A stretch of DNA of 64,000 nt from CAVPCZ01 sp963702445. GTDB lineage: Bacteria > Bacteroidota > Ignavibacteria > UBA10030 > UBA6906. Below, piece after piece: positions 61,377 through 64,000 of this stretch. The translations under genes were made by a program, and so were the position numbers. The stretch is from positions 186,001 through 250,000 of the forward strand of contig CAVPCZ010000012.1 in NCBI GenBank assembly GCA_963702445.1, given 5' to 3'. Position 1 is the stretch's first letter. Every line of letters begins with the position of its first letter. The notes under the pieces were generated by a model. It was not told the origin of the DNA and did no database searches. It saw only the letters and a list, made by a program, of their open reading frames with translations.

Positions 61377-63647
61377 ATGATGAAGCGCGGTTGGCAGGCC
61401 TGTGCTGTGCTGCTCCTGGCGCCGTGGTGTGCGCTTGCGGCCACCGGGACGTGGAAGAATTTCACCTCCATGAAGGACGTTCGCGGGGTGGTCCGCGACG
61501 GGTCCTCCTTCTGGGCGGCAAGTTCCGGAGGCCTTTTCCGCTGGAACACACAGGCGGACGATTTCCTCCTGCTCACCAACGCCGAGGGGCTCCGCAACAT
61601 CGACCTGACCGCGGTCTACATCGACGGTGCGGGCGACGTCTGGAGCGGCAGCACCAACGGCGTCCTCCATGTCTACACCCCCTCCACCGGCGCGATCCGC
61701 CCCATCCTCGACATCGCCACCGCAAACCAGACGAACAAGAGAATCAATGCCATTATCGTCCAGGGAGATACCGCCCTGATATGCACGGAGTTCGGCTTGA
61801 GCGTGTTCAGGATTGCCCGCTTTGAATTTGGCGACACCTACTCCCGCTTCGGGTCCGTACCCGCCGCCACGCGTACATCGGTGCTCTCGGCGGTGATGCA
61901 CAATGGCAGGCTCTACGCGTGTATCTCCGACGGGCAGACGGTCAACAACGTGGCCGTCGCCAATCTTAGCAACCCGAACCTCCTTCCACCGGAGTCGTGG
62001 ACGCTCCAGACCGTCGGGCAACCGGGATTTGTCCCCCGCACATTGACGGTCTTCAATGGCAGACTGTATGCAGGTACCACGGGGGGCCTCTACTACGAAG
62101 ACGGGGGCACCTGGATTCCCGTGGCCGGACTCTCCGGCAAGTCCATTCTCGCCTCCACGGGGACGGCAACAGCCCTGTATCTGACCACCGTCGCGCGTGA
62201 GGTCTATGCGGTCTCCGCACAGAATACTGCAACACCCTTCGGCACAACGCTCCCCTATGCACCCAATTCAATCACGACGGATGCGCAGGGACTCCCCGTC
62301 GTGGGTTCGACAAACGGCGGGCTCCTGACCGGCGGCAGCCCCTGGATTTCCCACGTGCCCAATGGACCCGATGCCAACCAGTTCCTGAGCCTGGTCGTGG
62401 ATCCCGACGGCGTACTCTGGTGCGGTTCCGGCGATGTCTCCGGCCGCGGCCTGTACCGGTACGACGGGTCGACCTGGACAACGTTTACCACCGTTAACAG
62501 CACCCTTCCGACGAACGATGTCCACCGGATGTCGGTGGCGTGTGATGGAGCGGTGTGGGCCAGCACATACGGCCGGGGCACCGTGGAGCTGCTTCCGGGC
62601 AGCACGCGGATCGATTCGTCGCGCATCTTCGGCCGCAACGTCGGCATGATGGGCATTTCCAATGACACGAACTACGTGGTGGTGAGCAACGTGGTGTGCG
62701 ACGGCCGGGGCAATGCCTGGATGAGCGTCGTGCTTGCGGCGGACAAAAACCTGCTCGTCACGCGCCGCGCTGACGGAACATGGAAAACCATCCCCGTGTC
62801 GATCAGCGGCATCAAGTTGACCAACCTGATGGACCGCCCCGTGGACCGGTGCCTCGCGGTCGACGCCTTTGACAACCTCTGGGCGACCGTGCGCGATGGG
62901 GCATTCCGGGGTCTCATAAGCCTGGGGAATGCCGGCGCGCTTGACAGCACCGCGGCGTTTCATATCACGACCGCGAACGGGCTGCCCAGCAACGAGGTGA
63001 AGACGATCGTGGTGGATCGGGACAACGATATCTGGGTCGGAACAGACCGCGGCATCTCGATCATTCTCGATCCTTCGAATCCGACCCGCAAGGACGCCAT
63101 CGCCCTTTATAAACCCCTGAATGGATTGGTGATCAACACCATTGCGGTGGATCCGCTGAATCAGAAATGGGTCGGCACCACGGAGGGGGTTTTCCTGCTG
63201 TCCCCGGACGGTACGCAAACACTCGCATCGTACACCGTGGAAAACACGCAGGGGAAGGTCATCGACAACGATGTGAAGACCATCGGGGTCGATAAGAAAA
63301 CAGGGACCGTATACTTCGGGACAACGTACGGCATGGCAAGCCTGACAACGGCCGCAGCGGCGCCAAAGGCCTCGTTCGACGTCCTCACCCTGTATCCCAA
63401 CCCGTTTTTGGTCCCCACCGGCACGCCGCTGACCGTCAGCGGACTCGTGGAGAACGCGAGTTTGAAGATTGTCGCCATTGACGGCCGGGTGGTGCGGGAC
63501 ATCAAGTCACCGGGAGGCCTCGTCGGATTCTGGGACGGCAAGGATAGCGGGGGAACATTCGTCCCGTCCGGCGTGTATCTCGTCATTGCTTCGGCCGAAG
63601 ACGGAAGCACCGTGGCCATTGGAAAGATTGCAGTCATCAAGCAGTAG
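61377..63647 (+). CDS. PorZ-like cell-surface propeller protein with type IX secretion C-terminal domain
   Basis: This 756-residue protein has a signal peptide (GWQACAVLLLAPWCALA). It then has two propellers made of two-component-regulator-type repeats (SSFWAASSGGLFRWN, GDVWSGSTNGVLHVY, GLYYEDGGTWIPV, NDIWVGTDRGISII, QKWVGTTEGVFLLS). The last about 85 residues form a T9SS sorting domain (LTLYPNPFLVPTG, IVAIDGRVVRDI, GFWDGKDSGGTFVPSGVYLV). Order and length match PorZ, which anchors cargo at the surface in the type IX pathway. GGAGAAGAGG precedes two adjacent ATGs. It follows ribH by 27 bases. Confidence 0.87.
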   Translation: MMKRGWQACAVLLLAPWCALAATGTWKNFTSMKDVRGVVRDGSSFWAASSGGLFRWNTQADDFLLLTNAEGLRNIDLTAVYIDGAGDVWSGSTNGVLHVYTPSTGAIRPILDIATANQTNKRINAIIVQGDTALICTEFGLSVFRIARFEFGDTYSRFGSVPAATRTSVLSAVMHNGRLYACISDGQTVNNVAVANLSNPNLLPPESWTLQTVGQPGFVPRTLTVFNGRLYAGTTGGLYYEDGGTWIPVAGLSGKSILASTGTATALYLTTVAREVYAVSAQNTATPFGTTLPYAPNSITTDAQGLPVVGSTNGGLLTGGSPWISHVPNGPDANQFLSLVVDPDGVLWCGSGDVSGRGLYRYDGSTWTTFTTVNSTLPTNDVHRMSVACDGAVWASTYGRGTVELLPGSTRIDSSRIFGRNVGMMGISNDTNYVVVSNVVCDGRGNAWMSVVLAADKNLLVTRRADGTWKTIPVSISGIKLTNLMDRPVDRCLAVDAFDNLWATVRDGAFRGLISLGNAGALDSTAAFHITTANGLPSNEVKTIVVDRDNDIWVGTDRGISIILDPSNPTRKDAIALYKPLNGLVINTIAVDPLNQKWVGTTEGVFLLSPDGTQTLASYTVENTQGKVIDNDVKTIGVDKKTGTVYFGTTYGMASLTTAAAAPKASFDVLTLYPNPFLVPTGTPLTVSGLVENASLKIVAIDGRVVRDIKSPGGLVGFWDGKDSGGTFVPSGVYLVIASAEDGSTVAIGKIAVIKQ

Positions 63648-63716
63648 CAGCGCACGCGCCGCCCCAGGGGGGCGGGCGGAACGGTATACTCACCATTCCC
63701 CTACAAGGAGGAGACT

Positions 63717-63983
63717 TTGGAGAACGACGGCTACAAGGATGAAATCTTTACAAAACGCGTGAGGGCGGGAAAACGGACCTATTTCTTTGATGTCAAGTCG
63801 ACGAAGTCGGAGAAGGACTTCTACATTACCATCACCGAGAGCAAGCGCGTGGGTGATGACGAATACGAGAAGCACAAGATTTTCCTCTACAAAGAGGATT
63901 TCGAGAAATTCCGGGAAGCGCTCGCCGAGACGGTTGAACACGTTCAGACACAGCTGCTGGAACACGCCGAAGTGGTCCACTAG
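63717..63983 (+). CDS. DUF3276 PUR-alpha-like nucleic-acid-binding protein
   Basis: This 88-residue protein has the short PUR-domain pattern IFTKRVRAGKRTYFFDVKST, DFYITITESKRV and KHKIFLYKEDFEKFREAL. This family is widespread in Bacteroidota and relatives and includes Borrelia-type Pur-alpha proteins that bind single-stranded DNA/RNA. Translation starts at a TTG (63717) with AAGGAGGAG a few bases upstream. It is a taxonomic marker for the FCB group as well as a likely RNA or ssDNA chaperone. Confidence 0.93.
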   Translation: MENDGYKDEIFTKRVRAGKRTYFFDVKSTKSEKDFYITITESKRVGDDEYEKHKIFLYKEDFEKFREALAETVEHVQTQLLEHAEVVH

Positions 63984-64000
63984 GCCCCGTTTCAGGACCG

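Noticed and set aside
60600..62021. 473-codon minus-strand frame
   Set aside because: Runs across the ends of PHP, ribH and the PorZ-like gene on the opposite strand; composition is shadow-like.
1..64000. tRNA, rRNA, CRISPR, insertion sequence or prophage elements
   Set aside because: No cloverleaf, rRNA segment, regular direct repeat array, transposase or integrase was visible in the short gaps or in the frames read.

Overview
This 64 kb GC-rich window carries about 58 closely packed protein genes and no rRNA, tRNA, CRISPR array, insertion sequence or phage gene that I could see. No gap between genes exceeds 300 bases. The largest are about 275 bases upstream of the DEAD-box helicase gene (9479-9753) and about 260 bases upstream of ccmF (29780-30040). 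The organism is probably a member of the Bacteroidota/Ignavibacteriota/Chlorobi (FCB) assemblage. The evidence is a PorZ-like two-propeller protein with a type IX secretion C-terminal domain, a DUF3276 PUR-alpha-like protein, and a TonB receptor with a carboxypeptidase-regulatory-like N-terminal domain. Several good -35/-10 pairs with 17-base spacers, clear Shine-Dalgarno sites and sigma-54-type promoters fit a Chlorobi/Ignavibacteria-like lineage better than classical Bacteroidetes. This is inference, not a phylogeny.

Layout. 1-2.6 kb: a truncated TonB receptor with a coupled lipoprotein, and a divergent small outer-membrane barrel. 2.8-16 kb: mostly housekeeping genes (typA, serA, rhlE, gpmA, hemN) with a GH26 mannanase-like enzyme, an acyl-ACP desaturase, a UroD-like methyltransferase-fold protein, an MFS exporter and a divergent pyruvate kinase. 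16-29.8 kb: a long minus-strand run of coupled genes. In transcription order these are ccmF, ferredoxin, nitroreductase, a methionine gamma-lyase-like enzyme, a four-subunit 2-oxoacid:ferredoxin oxidoreductase, two half-ferritins, an isocitrate/isopropylmalate-type dehydrogenase, an HMG-CoA-lyase-type lyase, a family III CoA-transferase, a two-subunit aconitase-type hydratase and an OsmC protein.

30-41.3 kb is the most striking region. One eight-gene minus-strand operon encodes six c-type cytochromes with 70 haem-binding motifs in total, one separate b-type cytochrome and an outer-membrane porin. It combines counterparts of three Geobacter inner-membrane quinol-oxidase types (CbcL-like, CbcBA-like, ImcH/NapC-like) with a periplasmic tetrahaem carrier and a porin-cytochrome conduit. 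It starts behind a sigma-54-type promoter and ends in a strong intrinsic terminator. Directly upstream lie a universal stress protein/receiver-domain pair with its own sigma-54-like promoter, then a sigma-54-dependent response regulator and its PAS histidine kinase.

45-64 kb: ahcY, metK and a sugar nucleotidyltransferase; then on the plus strand isoprenoid genes (fni, polyprenyl synthase), HPr/enzyme I, PGI/PMI, a metallopeptidase/TolB/Omp85 fusion, a PQQ-propeller lipoprotein, a PEGA protein, a Crp/Fnr regulator, a PHP phosphoesterase, ribH, the PorZ-like protein and DUF3276.

Working model (inference): 2-oxoacid and methyl-branched or tricarboxylic acid oxidation yields reduced ferredoxin and NAD(P)H. 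The electrons reach quinol and leave the cell through the cytochrome operon, with both modules possibly under sigma-54 control. Two genes (the tetrahaem cytochrome and the Omp85 fusion) each carry an apparent single-base frameshift in a homopolymer, which may be a sequencing artefact.
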